64,000 bases of DNA from Sideroxydans sp. (lineage in GTDB: Bacteria; Pseudomonadota; Gammaproteobacteria; Burkholderiales; Gallionellaceae). A model generated the notes under the pieces. The model saw only the letters and a program-made list of their open reading frames with translations, was not told where the DNA came from and did no database searches. Of this stretch, positions 36,188-44,554 are shown piece after piece. Made by a program: the position numbers and the translations under genes. Position 1 is the first letter of the stretch; each line of letters opens with the position of its first letter. The stretch is from positions 143,618 to 207,617 of the forward strand of contig JAQTUV010000005.1 of the NCBI GenBank assembly GCA_028707175.1, written 5' to 3'.

Positions 36188-36259
36188 CCCTACGCTCAAG
36201 TTCGCTCCCTCCGGTCGCTGGGACGCGCCTTCGGCGCGCCCCTGAGCTTTACGTTATGC
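36184..36259 (+). repeat. attC site 1
   Basis: CCTAACCCTACGCTCAAG opens and CTGAGCTTTACGTTATGC closes a 76-base imperfect palindrome. The inner hairpin is GGGACGCGCC/GGCGCGCCCC. This is the cassette recombination site pattern (R'' and R' cores, unpaired central bases). Confidence 0.8.
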
Positions 36260-36846
36260 AGCTTTCACTTATGGTGCCATCTGATCATATGAATAACCAG
36301 AAACTCTCTTGCAAAGCCACCATTGACGGGGAACCTCTGGAGTCAGAGGCCGCGTGTTACGTCGACCCAATGCACGGCCACCTCAGTATTCATTTTGCAA
36401 GGTCAGTTGCGTTAGTTGGATCACGACGACAACAATTTTCACAATCAAGCTTCTCTCTGTATCCATTCACTCCATCACTACTTACTCGGTGGAATGATCA
36501 AGTACTGTCGGAAGGCACCACGCTTGAAATGTCTGGCACAGACATTGGCTATTGGCGTGTAGAACACGATCCAAAGGAACGTCGAGCCGACTCTTATCGC
36601 TTGAAATCGGTGATCGTCCGAACGACGTTTTTTCGGGATGGAATTGGTTTGAAAATAGAGGCTCGTACAGATGTTGGGGTTAGTGAATATGAAGGTCACA
36701 CACTAGAACGCGATCTTCCCCGGGTTGCTATCTCAATATCGATATTTGTCCCAACATCGGAACTCGGAAGATTCCTTATGCCGCAAGAATCGCCCCTCTT
36801 TTCCATGGAGGAGAGACTGTCAAAGCTTCCCCCAAGTCCGACTTGA
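36256..36846 (+). CDS. Integron cassette gene 2: unknown protein
   Basis: The 196-residue protein is not recognised. It is soluble with mixed beta/alpha character (ACYVDPMHGHLSIHFARS, GTDIGYWRVEHDPKERRADS, DLPRVAISISIFVPTSELGRF). The first ATG lies in the attC core itself; M12 (MNNQKLS) is an alternative start. It occupies a cassette between attC sites 1 and 2. No mobility or resistance function is evident. Confidence 0.65.
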   Translation: MQLSLMVPSDHMNNQKLSCKATIDGEPLESEAACYVDPMHGHLSIHFARSVALVGSRRQQFSQSSFSLYPFTPSLLTRWNDQVLSEGTTLEMSGTDIGYWRVEHDPKERRADSYRLKSVIVRTTFFRDGIGLKIEARTDVGVSEYEGHTLERDLPRVAISISIFVPTSELGRFLMPQESPLFSMEERLSKLPPSPT

Positions 36847-36910
36847 CTATGGCTTCCCAGATGGTTGGTTCGCGAGATCGAAAGCACAAGCTGGCCAAAA
36901 AGGCCGACTG

Positions 36911-36976
36911 CATAACACTACAATGCATTGGACCTGCGCATAAGGCCGCGCAGTCCGGTGATTTTAGACGTTAGCC
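36911..36976 (+). repeat. attC site 2
   Basis: CATAACACTACAATGCATTG opens; the inner stem is CTGCGC/GCGCAG; GATTTTAGACGTTAGCC closes it. The R' core GTTAGCC fits the GTTRRRY consensus. Total about 66 bases. Confidence 0.8.
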
Positions 36977-36998
36977 CTCTCATTCACACTTCTTCACC

Positions 36999-37430
36999 AT
37001 GACTGAAATCACCGGAATCGACCATATCTACATCACAGTGTCTGACCCTCAGCACTCTGAATCTTTCTACGATAGCGTTTTGCTTGAGGCGCTTGGTTTC
37101 CGAAAGAACAAATTCGTCTTGGGTGGCGATCCGCACATCCAATACTTCAACCGTCATTTCGGTTATGTTCTCCGTCCGTCACGCAATTCCAATGGGCACG
37201 ACTCCTATGCGCCTGGGCTCCATCATTTTTGCCTTCGCGTCGAGTCAATCGCCGATGTTGTCGCCGTTGCCAATCAACTTCGTGCGGCTGGTGTCGAAGC
37301 ATCGGAAGCAAAGCTCTATCCTGAGTACGCGCCCGATTACTGGGCCACGTACTTCACTGACCCCGATGGCGTTCGCCTCGAAGTAACCAACTATCGCCAG
37401 GAACGTCGAGACCGTCATGACAATTGGTAG
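36999..37430 (+). CDS. Integron cassette gene 3: glyoxalase/VOC-family protein
   Basis: The 143-residue protein has the vicinal-oxygen-chelate fold in one module pair: ITGIDHIYITVSDPQHSESFYDSVL at the start, GLHHFCLRVESIADVVAVANQL in the middle, and YWATYFTDPDGVRLEVTNY at the end. His9, the central His and the last Glu are candidate metal ligands. VOC enzymes include lyases, dioxygenases and fosfomycin- or bleomycin-type resistance proteins; the substrate here is unknown. VOC genes are common cassette cargo. It lies between attC sites 2 and 3. Confidence 0.85.
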   Translation: MTEITGIDHIYITVSDPQHSESFYDSVLLEALGFRKNKFVLGGDPHIQYFNRHFGYVLRPSRNSNGHDSYAPGLHHFCLRVESIADVVAVANQLRAAGVEASEAKLYPEYAPDYWATYFTDPDGVRLEVTNYRQERRDRHDNW

Positions 37431-37436
37431 ACAGAG

Positions 37437-37516
37437 GGCTAACCCAGCGCTCAACCTCGCTCCCTTCGGTCGCTGCGCGATAAAGCCGCGCAGCGCCGGT
37501 TAGCTCTACGTTAACC
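37437..37516 (+). repeat. attC site 3
   Basis: GGCTAACCCAGCGCTCAACC opens and CCGGTTAGCTCTACGTTAACC closes an 80-base palindrome; the inner stem is CTGCGCG/CGCGCAG. It is the clearest full-length attC of the array. Confidence 0.88.
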
Positions 37517-37536
37517 CCATTCATTCCCTTTAGCTT

Positions 37537-37989
37537 ATGACCCATATTTCTACAAGACTCGCCGAGCAACAAGATATCGAATCTATTGCCTTACTATTTG
37601 ATGCATATCGCCAGTTCTACGATCAAAAAGCTGATCTTCCGTTAGCCCAAGCGTTTGTTCGCGAGCGAATTGAAAAGAACGAGTCGTTTGTCTTCGTTGC
37701 AGAAAACGAAGCCCATGAAATGCTTGGCTTCTGTCAGCTCTACCCAACTTTCTGTTCCGTCGTCGCGGCGCCTATTTGCGCCTTATACGATCTGTACGTA
37801 AAACCCGAAGCACGCAAATCTGGCGTTGGTGCGATTCTGCTTCTTGCTGCCGAACAATATGCCAAGCAACATGGTTTCGTGCGCATGGACCTCACAACCG
37901 CTAAAACCAATTTCCCCGCTCAATCGCTCTATGAATCACTCGGTTGGGAACGAGATGAAATTTTTTATGCCTACAGCAAAATCCCATAG
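37537..37989 (+). CDS. Integron cassette gene 4: GNAT-family acetyltransferase
   Basis: The 150-residue protein carries the GNAT acetyl-CoA loop (LYVKPEARKSGVGAILLLAAEQYAKQHG) and the FPAQSLYESLGWERDEIFYAY end. It resembles the general GNAT group common in integron cassettes and could acetylate an amine-bearing drug, a metabolite or a protein. It is full length and intact between attC sites 3 and 4, with its stop immediately before the latter. Confidence 0.88.
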   Translation: MTHISTRLAEQQDIESIALLFDAYRQFYDQKADLPLAQAFVRERIEKNESFVFVAENEAHEMLGFCQLYPTFCSVVAAPICALYDLYVKPEARKSGVGAILLLAAEQYAKQHGFVRMDLTTAKTNFPAQSLYESLGWERDEIFYAYSKIP

Positions 37990-38030
37990 AGCTAACCCGG
38001 CGCTCAACCTAGGTTAGCTCTACGTTAGGC
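37990..38030 (+). repeat. attC site 4, unusually short
   Basis: GCTAACCCGGCGCTCAACC is followed after only TA by GGTTAGCTCTACGTTAGGC. Both outer cores and the inner R/L boxes are present, but the variable terminal loop is reduced to two bases, giving about 41 bases in total, shorter than usual attC sites. Confidence 0.8.
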
Positions 38031-38037
38031 GTCGGCG

Positions 38038-38211
38038 ATGACCTTTACCTTTCAGTGCGTCACCTGCGGAAAAACCCACGAAGGCATGCCGAGCTTTGGT
38101 GCTTCGGCACCACTGAGCTACTACGAAGTACCGGTGGAGGGGAAAGCCGTTGGGGTCAGCCTCACAATTGTTTACCCCTCACCTCAAAGTCCATTCGATC
38201 AAGCAAAGTAG
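38038..38211 (+). pseudogene. Truncated DUF2199-like cassette gene
   Basis: The 57-codon frame begins MTFTFQCVTCGKTHEGMPSF and YYEVP, the zinc-ribbon-like start of DUF2199 proteins (CxxC, HEGMPSFGA). After about residue 31 the sequence diverges, and it stops far short of the usual about 150 residues. No attC follows; the cassette is cut off before the third draT fragment. Likely a broken last cassette. Confidence 0.6.
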
Positions 38212-38318
38212 GCACCAAATGAGTGCTCACCCTACAGACTCAACAATGGCCTACTTCTTCCCAAGCTTCCCCGTCCATCAGGGCGTGATGATGCCTATCT
38301 CACAGATGTCGCAAGGCG

Positions 38319-38369
38319 GATGAGTATGCCGTGGTGGGTGGGTTGTATGAGGTGAGCATTGCGGCGTGA
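38319..38369 (+). pseudogene. Third, shortest copy of the draT 3' end
   Basis: About 50 bases encode DEYAVVGGLYEVSIAA and a stop, almost identical to the ends of draT and of the copy at 35393-35562. It closes the cassette region. Together the three copies bracket two inserted segments of about 1 kb and 2.8 kb. Confidence 0.85.
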
Positions 38370-38404
38370 TGATGTCAGCTATAAAGAAGGCATGACTTTT
38401 ATGT

Positions 38405-40147
38405 TTACCGCTGCATATCTTTACAGTTCACTTTAGCCCGGTACATCGCTGAATCGGCCTTACATAGAAGCGTCTCCATATCAGCGCCATCTTCAGGATA
38501 GATCGCCACGCCCAAGCTTCCTGATATATCGATCTTGTTGCCTTCGATCACGAATGTTTGCATCAGTGAAGAGTGTATTTTGTCTGCCAAGTTTGAAACA
38601 TCCTGCTCACTCTTCACCTCTGTCACCAAGATGGCGAACTCATCCCCGCCAAATCTGGAAACAGTATCGATCTCTCTAACAAGAACACTCAAGCGCTCTG
38701 CAACAGCGATCAGAAGTAAATCCCCCACTCTATGACCCAATGAGTCATTGACCGACTTGAAGCCGTTCAAATCCATAAAGATCACGGCAAACTTACTCTT
38801 GTGTCGCTTTGCGATGGCTAACTGTTGATTAAACCTATCTTGAAATAAAAGGCGATTGGGCAAGTTAGTTAAAAAATCATGCTGAGCTTGGTGCGCTACA
38901 TTTTCTTGTTCTGCTTTACTTAATGTGATGTCTGTAAATATTCCTATTCGATTGATAACTCGGCCTTGAGAATCGAGTAGTGAATGAATAGACAGTTTCT
39001 CAAGGAAGGCTGATCCATCTTTGCGACGATTCCATACCTCACCTTCCCAGCGCCCGCATTCAGTCAATGTCTTCCACATATCAGCATAAAACTCTCGACT
39101 CTGACTGCCTGATGACATCAACGAGGGATTACTGCCGACAGCTTCTTCACTTGTATATCCAGTGAGCTTTGTGAAGGCCGGATTCACAGCAACAATTTTA
39201 TTGTCAGCATCCACGATGACAATACCATCTTGGCTAACAGCAAAGACTTTGGCACTCAGCTCATTCTGCTTGGTGGACTTTCGATGTGCGGAAGAAAGGA
39301 TCGCTAATGTCATCCCCGTGATAGCCATCAACATGGCGAACATCCAGAAATTGGCTAATCCATTGCGCGAAAACTCCTCTGCAAAGAGCCCCGTTTGTAA
39401 ATGCGCGCTCAACAATGCTTGAGTCAACAACATGAGTTGGATCAGCGCAGAATTTCTTCTTCCACTTCGCAATCCAGCCCATATCAAGAATGGGAATACC
39501 CATGCAATTCCGGCTCTTTGTTCGAAAGATATACCCAGCACTTGCCAATCAAAGAATATGTATTGCCCAACTAGAAATGAAGATATCCATAAAGCCAATA
39601 TCTCTCCCGTTCGGGCTAATTGGAAGTGTCTAGCTTTGTTTTTTGAAAATACCAGTATCAGAGGCGTGAAGAAGGCGATACCCAATACATCAGCTCTCCA
39701 CCAACGCCACATGATGGCAGGCAACATCTCAGAAGAAATCAGGCCGGATTGCATAAGGGCAAGAGGCCCCAATATCGCGCTAACAATTGAGGGGACAGCG
39801 CCACCTGCCAAGATGACAAGCCACAGATCCCTAATGCGAGATAACTTAAGGTCTACACTCCCTATTCGATTGATCAGGAGATAACCCACTAATGGCTCGA
39901 GTGTGTTTCCAGCCGCCGATCCTAAAGCAAAGATAATTGGGGCATCCACCATGATTGCCACGATATAGGCCGCAACAAATATCGATGGTAGAAATTGGAT
40001 GCCACCCAGCAATAGTGCCGCTAAGGCAATTCCACTGGGGGGCCAAAAGATAGTCGCGCTATTGCTTACAGTGCCAAACGACAATCCTATTTTGGCAGCC
40101 AAAACATACAGAACAACCAACACCACTGACTTGAAGATGAATAACAA
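38405..40147 (-). CDS. Diguanylate cyclase with MASE1 membrane sensor and PAS domain
   Basis: The 580-residue protein has a MASE1 domain of about eight membrane segments (1-290, with PPSGIALAALLLGG), a PAS domain (about 295-410: VFAVSQDGIVIVDADNKIVA, KLTGYTSEEAVG) and a GGDEF domain with intact active site RFGGDEF. It should make cyclic di-GMP in response to a membrane or ligand cue. No EAL domain is present. The start is TTG (AGAGG 5 bases before), since the frame has no upstream ATG before a stop. It appears unrelated to nif. Confidence 0.92.
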   Translation of the reverse strand: MLFIFKSVVLVVLYVLAAKIGLSFGTVSNSATIFWPPSGIALAALLLGGIQFLPSIFVAAYIVAIMVDAPIIFALGSAAGNTLEPLVGYLLINRIGSVDLKLSRIRDLWLVILAGGAVPSIVSAILGPLALMQSGLISSEMLPAIMWRWWRADVLGIAFFTPLILVFSKNKARHFQLARTGEILALWISSFLVGQYIFFDWQVLGISFEQRAGIAWVFPFLIWAGLRSGRRNSALIQLMLLTQALLSAHLQTGLFAEEFSRNGLANFWMFAMLMAITGMTLAILSSAHRKSTKQNELSAKVFAVSQDGIVIVDADNKIVAVNPAFTKLTGYTSEEAVGSNPSLMSSGSQSREFYADMWKTLTECGRWEGEVWNRRKDGSAFLEKLSIHSLLDSQGRVINRIGIFTDITLSKAEQENVAHQAQHDFLTNLPNRLLFQDRFNQQLAIAKRHKSKFAVIFMDLNGFKSVNDSLGHRVGDLLLIAVAERLSVLVREIDTVSRFGGDEFAILVTEVKSEQDVSNLADKIHSSLMQTFVIEGNKIDISGSLGVAIYPEDGADMETLLCKADSAMYRAKVNCKDMQR

Positions 40148-40507
40148 AATAGCCTCTGTTCATAGGGAACGTTAAGCCTTCCACCTCTCCTCGATTCCCA
40201 CTTCTTTTTTTTGATTTATAGGCTTGGCGCATTAACTAGTCAATATATTTCAATTGGCCTACACAAAGCGCCGCCGAACACCACTCTCCGCACATCGCCA
40301 CTGCTTCTCCCTTGCCCCATCTTATGCGAAAAGTTCTTACCCAATGTGGCCGACTTCTTGCTCATCATTCCTCGCAACATCAACAGCCACTTGCCTTAGC
40401 CAACACATTCACGTTAGTCCGCTGCATGTGTGACATGAATGTAGGTAAAGCAACATTAACTGGCGATGTTTGTTGCGCAATTTTCCCTGTAAATATTTGG
40501 AGCAACA
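40148..40507. other. Intergenic gap between the GGDEF gene and the GST gene
   Basis: No gene is seen in these 360 bases. It must hold both divergent promoters. A TGT-N10-ACA match (40440-40455) and a TGGC...TTGC pair with one extra spacer base (40461-40476) lie near the GST start, but they are too close together and misspaced to count as a NifA-type promoter. A GGAG ribosome site (40499-40502) precedes the GST ATG. Confidence 0.5.
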
Positions 40508-41125
40508 ATGAAGTTCTACATGACACCCGGCTCGTGCTCGACCGGCATCCATATCTTGCTCGAAGAACTGGAGCTTACGTTCGAGGTATATCTGGTGAAC
40601 CTGATGGCGGGCGACCATCTCAAGCCAGAGAATCTGGCGGTGAATCCCAAAGCCACTATCCCGACGCTGGTCCGCGATGACGGTTCGTCCATCACCGAAT
40701 TCCAAGCCATCGCATGGTGGCTGGCGCGCACTTATCCCAAGGCAAAGTTACTACCAAATGACATCGAAGGCGAAGTGCGTGTGATCGAAACGCTGGACTA
40801 CGTGATCGGCACGATTCACGGGCAAGGCTACACGCGCATCTTCACCACCGATAATTATTCATCCGATACCTCACAGCACGAGGCGATCCGAGCACGCGGG
40901 CGCGAGATCGTGAGCAAAGGTTTCGCGGTGATGAATGAAGCACTGGCTGGCAAGGAATACGTGGTCGGCAAATTCAGCATCGCCGATGCAGCGCTGTTCT
41001 ATGTGGAATTCTGGGCGGACAAGATCAAGCTCGAACTACCACCGAACTGCCTCGCGCATTACCGGCGCATGCTGCAACGACCTGTAGTGCGACGGGTGTT
41101 GATGGAAGAGGGCTACCGAGTATGA
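40508..41125 (+). CDS. Glutathione S-transferase family protein
   Basis: The 205-residue protein has an N-terminal thioredoxin-like domain (MKFYMTPGSCSTGIHILLEEL; the SCST motif holds the likely catalytic Ser/Cys) with NPKATIPTLVRDDGSSITEFQAI for glutathione binding, and a helical C-terminal domain. GSTs of this type often sit in nif clusters, where a role in thiol or oxygen protection is supposed but unproven. Its stop overlaps the next gene by 4 bases, so the pair forms an operon. Confidence 0.88.
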   Translation: MKFYMTPGSCSTGIHILLEELELTFEVYLVNLMAGDHLKPENLAVNPKATIPTLVRDDGSSITEFQAIAWWLARTYPKAKLLPNDIEGEVRVIETLDYVIGTIHGQGYTRIFTTDNYSSDTSQHEAIRARGREIVSKGFAVMNEALAGKEYVVGKFSIADAALFYVEFWADKIKLELPPNCLAHYRRMLQRPVVRRVLMEEGYRV

Positions 41126-42513
41126 GCGAGAAGCCTGTGCAGATACAGACGAAGCTCGACTGGTCCGGCTACGAGAGCTACGGCAGTTTTGGCAGCTTTG
41201 ATTTTGGCGGTTTCGGCGAAAGCGAGGCGGCAGCGCCTGCTGCAGGCGGCGGTTATGCCAAGGCAGCCGCGGTGTGTATGGGCAAGCGTCATTGCCAGCA
41301 AAAATACCAAGGGGTGATGTGCCCCAGCTTCCGCGTCACCGACGACGAGAAACATTCCACCCATCATCGCGCCGTCACGCTCAAGGCTGCGCTCGATGGC
41401 GAATTGGGTGCGCATCCATTTCTGAGTGCGGAGTTGTCAGAGGCGATGGAATTGTGTGTGAGTTGCAAGGGCTGCAAAAGTGAATGTCCGCACGGGGTGG
41501 ATATGGCGTTGCTGCGCGTGGAAGCGCTGGCACAACGTTGGGAGCAACTCGGCCACGTGCCGTTGCGCGAGCGCTTGTTCGCCTTCACGCCGCGCTATGC
41601 CAAACACCTGAAGCACTTCAACTGGTTGGGCGCGTTGCGCACACACATGCCGCTGCTCGCTAAGGCGATGGAGCGCTGGTTGGGTATCGCCGCCCAGCGT
41701 TCAATACCGAAGGCGGCAGCACGCGATTTCATCTCGACGCAAGCACAGTCGGTCGCGGTCGCCGAAGGTGCGCGCGAGGTCGTGCTGCTGGTGGACACCT
41801 TCTCCAACCATCTCGATCCACAGATCGCGCAGGCTGCACTGCATGTGTTGCAAGCAGCCGGTTACACGGTGCATGTCGCGCAAGCTGCGGCGGGCGAACG
41901 CGCGCTGTGCTGCGGTCGCACTTTTCTTTCCAGCGGCTTGATAGACGAAGCGCGCGCCGAAGCCACGCGTTTGCTGGATGCACTGACACCCTATGCCGAG
42001 CGCGGACTACCGGTGATCGGGCTAGAGCCGTCTTGCCTGCTGATGTTGCGCGACGAGTATCACACGCTGGGGCTGGGCGAACGTGTCGCGACGCTCGCGA
42101 GATCTGCCGTGTTACTGGAAGAGTTCCTCGCGCGCGAACACGATGCCAAACGCCTGACCTTGCCGCTCAAACCGCTGACTGAAAAAGTGTTGGTGCACGG
42201 CCACTGCCACCAGAAGGCATTCGGTGTGATGCCGGCAATGGCAAAGGTATTGGGGCTGGTGCCGGAGTTGCAGGTGGAATTCATCGAATCGAGCTGTTGC
42301 GGCATGGCAGGTTCGTTCGGCATGGAAGCGGAGCATTACGACATGTCTATGCAGATGGGTGAACTCTCATTGCTGCCCAAGGTCCGCGCCGCCGAGGCAA
42401 ACACGCTGCTGATCGCCAACGGCACCAGCTGCCGTCACCAGATACGCGACGGTGCAGCGCGCGAATCGCAACATCTGGCGCAAGTGCTGCGGCGTGCGAT
42501 CCTTCCTCGATAA
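41122..42513 (+). CDS. Stand-alone (Fe-S)-binding protein with CCG domains, copy 1
   Basis: The 463-residue protein corresponds to the C-terminal half of large FAD/FeS lactate or glycolate dehydrogenases, without the FAD domain. Iron-sulfur ligands appear in KRHCQQKYQGVMCPSF and CVSCKGCKSECPHGVDM, and two CCG domains in ERALCCGRTFLSSG and ESSCCGMAGSFGMEAEHYDM. HGHCHQKAF is a further metal-binding stretch. It may work with an FAD partner encoded elsewhere. A closely similar protein is at 58866-60248 in the nif region. It follows the GST gene with a 4-base overlap. Confidence 0.85.
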   Translation: MSEKPVQIQTKLDWSGYESYGSFGSFDFGGFGESEAAAPAAGGGYAKAAAVCMGKRHCQQKYQGVMCPSFRVTDDEKHSTHHRAVTLKAALDGELGAHPFLSAELSEAMELCVSCKGCKSECPHGVDMALLRVEALAQRWEQLGHVPLRERLFAFTPRYAKHLKHFNWLGALRTHMPLLAKAMERWLGIAAQRSIPKAAARDFISTQAQSVAVAEGAREVVLLVDTFSNHLDPQIAQAALHVLQAAGYTVHVAQAAAGERALCCGRTFLSSGLIDEARAEATRLLDALTPYAERGLPVIGLEPSCLLMLRDEYHTLGLGERVATLARSAVLLEEFLAREHDAKRLTLPLKPLTEKVLVHGHCHQKAFGVMPAMAKVLGLVPELQVEFIESSCCGMAGSFGMEAEHYDMSMQMGELSLLPKVRAAEANTLLIANGTSCRHQIRDGAARESQHLAQVLRRAILPR

Positions 42514-42634
42514 GCTTCCCGCGATACACTACAGCCGTCGCTACAGAGCGGCGGTTCTCGCGCCATGCGTGTAGATGCGCAACCTCAGTCAGGCACTTCC
42601 CCGCTCTGCTCTGTATCTTGTCATCCAAGGAGAT

Positions 42635-43507
42635 ATGACAGTGAACACATCCAGAGCAGACCTGTACGCGGCACGATTCAACAAGGTGTTCGATTTCATC
42701 GATCATCACCTAGACGAACCGTTGTCCGTGGAGCAATTGAGTCAGGTCGCGCATTTCTCGAAGTTCCATTTTCATCGCCAGTTCTCCGATTACTGCGGCA
42801 TCAGTGTGATGCGGTACATCCAGTTGATGCGTTTGAAGCGGGCCTCTTACCGGCTGGTCTTCAACACGCTAGAACGGATCACCGACATCGCGCTGGATGC
42901 CGGTTTCGAAAATCCGGAATCGTTCTCGCGCGCGTTCAAGAACACCTTCGGGCAAACCCCGACTGAATTCAGGCAACAGCCAAAATGGCAACCCTGGAAC
43001 GAGCGCTACCGATTCCCCAACATAGATAGGAGTAAACAAATGGAAGTGAATATCTGGGAATTCGAGGAAACACCCATCGCAGTATTTGAGCATCGCGGCC
43101 CACCCGATCTGGTCAATGATTCGGTGAAGATATTCATCGACTGGCGCAAGACGAGCGGCCTGTCACCGACCCAGACCAGCGACAGCTTCGGCATCGCCTA
43201 CGACAATCCTGACACGACGGCCCCGGCGGATTTCCGCTTCGACATCTGTGGCTCGGTGACAGAAGCCGTGCCCGCCAACCCGCAAGGTGTGATCAACAAG
43301 CGCATCCCGGCAGGTCGCTGCGCAGTGGTGCGTCATCAAGGCTCGCATCAACGTATCGGCGAAGCAGCCTATTACTTGTATCGGGACTGGTTGCCGAACA
43401 GCGGCGAAGAGTTGCGCGATTTCCCGCTGTTCTTCCACTATCTGAACCTGATGCTGGACACGCCAGAGCATGCCTTGCTAACAGATGTCTATCTGCCGTT
43501 GAAATAG
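42635..43507 (+). CDS. AraC-family regulator with GyrI-like effector domain
   Basis: ATG 42635 has its AAGGAG only 2 bases away; GTG 42641 (8 bases) is a good alternative. The about 290-residue protein starts with two AraC helix-turn-helices (EPLSVEQLSQVAHFSKFHFHR; DIALDAGFENPESFSRAFKNTFG). The C-terminal GyrI-like small-molecule domain follows (AVFEHRGPPDLVNDSVKIFIDW ... DICGSVTEAV, FPLFFHYLN). Relatives (Rob/BmrR/SbmC class) sense amphipathic compounds. Its targets are not visible. A terminator follows. Confidence 0.88.
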   Translation: MTVNTSRADLYAARFNKVFDFIDHHLDEPLSVEQLSQVAHFSKFHFHRQFSDYCGISVMRYIQLMRLKRASYRLVFNTLERITDIALDAGFENPESFSRAFKNTFGQTPTEFRQQPKWQPWNERYRFPNIDRSKQMEVNIWEFEETPIAVFEHRGPPDLVNDSVKIFIDWRKTSGLSPTQTSDSFGIAYDNPDTTAPADFRFDICGSVTEAVPANPQGVINKRIPAGRCAVVRHQGSHQRIGEAAYYLYRDWLPNSGEELRDFPLFFHYLNLMLDTPEHALLTDVYLPLK

Positions 43508-43558
43508 CCTTCCAGCGTGCGATCGACTAGGCGAATCCGCTCTACCCCCATACCCATT

Positions 43559-43585
43559 CCCGACAACGGTTTAGCCTTTGTCGGG
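43559..43585 (+). terminator. Weak intrinsic terminator after the AraC-type gene
   Basis: CCCGACAA and TTGTCGGG form an 8-base stem around an 11-base loop; only TTTGCC follows. It separates the AraC gene from the sigma-54-driven unit at 43694. Confidence 0.55.
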
Positions 43586-43639
43586 TTTGCCACCAATCCT
43601 CCTGCACCACAAACCCCGCCGTTACAGGCTTCGTATGAC

Positions 43640-43654
43640 TGGCGCGTTTATTGC
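43640..43654 (+). promoter_or_regulatory. Candidate sigma-54 promoter of the SIR2-like operon
   Basis: TGGCGCGTTTATTGC has GG and GC ten bases apart and a perfect -12 TTGC; the -24 differs from TGGCACG at one base. It lies 40 bases before the SIR2-like ATG. The only nearby NifA-like site (TGT-N10-ACC at 43579-43594) is imperfect. Confidence 0.65.
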
Positions 43655-43693
43655 GAGTGATTCCCGCATTACCAACACGCGGAGTCATCTCAC

Positions 43694-44554
43694 ATGAGCA
43701 CAACATTCGACAACATCTTCACTGGCCTATTCGACGGCAGTGTCGTTCCCTACCTTGGCGCAGGCGCACTCAATGGCGTGATCGATCCAGCCACCGGCAA
43801 GGCTATCCCCGCCGACAGCGACAGTCTCATCCTGGCGATGAACAACGGGCAGCCGATGGCACCCAAGTTGATGTTCGAATTCCCGCGTGCGGCGATGAAC
43901 GTGGAGTTGAAACGCGGCCGTTCCGCCGTGAACAAGTTCCTTGATGCGACCTATCGCGACACACAGTGGAGCACCTCTGCACTGCACACTTGGTTGGCGC
44001 AACAAAAGCTGCCTTACATCATCGACTGCAACCGCGACACGCAATTGCAAAAACAATACGCCAGTACACCGCACACCCTCATCGTCGGTATCGCACGCAT
44101 GTCCGGCAAAGAGTATCGCTTCCGCCTCTTCAACTACGATGGCACTAGCTACTCCGCCATCGAGCAAGAAGCAGTGGATAGCAGCCTGCCTATCTTATTC
44201 AAACCGCTGGGCACACCCCTGCCGGAATCGAACTACATCGCATCGGATGCCGACTTCGTGGACTACATCACCGAGTTGATGGGAGGCTTCGCCATCCCGT
44301 CCTTCGTCAAGCGCATGCGCCAAAACAAACGTTATCTGCTGCTCGGTATGCGTTTGAACCGCGACACCGACCGCATGGTGTTCTCTGATGTCATCTTTGG
44401 TGCAGACAAGCCTGCTGGTTGGGCCTTGATCCCGCATCCGACCGACAAAGAAAAACGTTATCTGGATAAGCTCAACATCGAGATCGTGAATGCCGACGTG
44501 GCGGACATCCTCACTGCTGCACAAAGTTGGAACGGCAGCCTCGCTGCGGCATGA
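43694..44554 (+). CDS. SIR2-like protein of the nif neighbourhood
   Basis: The 286-residue protein has the SIR2-type NAD-binding start VVPYLGAGALNGV and, further on, KLPYIIDCNRDTQLQKQYAS in place of the usual TTNYD motif. Otherwise it is diverged: no zinc-binding cysteines, so it is not a typical deacetylase. Bacterial SIR2-like proteins include NAD hydrolases and ADP-ribosyl-handling enzymes. Its gene overlaps a hemerythrin gene by 4 bases and stands behind a sigma-54-type promoter, suggesting expression with nif. Catalytic activity is not evident from sequence. Confidence 0.7.
   Translation: MSTTFDNIFTGLFDGSVVPYLGAGALNGVIDPATGKAIPADSDSLILAMNNGQPMAPKLMFEFPRAAMNVELKRGRSAVNKFLDATYRDTQWSTSALHTWLAQQKLPYIIDCNRDTQLQKQYASTPHTLIVGIARMSGKEYRFRLFNYDGTSYSAIEQEAVDSSLPILFKPLGTPLPESNYIASDADFVDYITELMGGFAIPSFVKRMRQNKRYLLLGMRLNRDTDRMVFSDVIFGADKPAGWALIPHPTDKEKRYLDKLNIEIVNADVADILTAAQSWNGSLAAA

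Noticed and set aside
38231..38335. 34-codon open frame between the broken DUF2199 gene and draT fragment 3
   Set aside because: Too short, no ribosome site, no similarity, and it ends inside the draT remnant.
40440..40476. NifA-type promoter before the GST gene (TGT-N10-ACA and TGGC...TTGC)
   Set aside because: The -24/-12 spacing is one base too long and the activator site is only 5 bases away instead of about 80-150.
43694..44554. SIR2-type anti-phage defence gene
   Set aside because: No partner defence gene such as an Argonaute, HerA or DSR-type domain is nearby; the hemerythrin coupling and sigma-54-type promoter point to nif instead.
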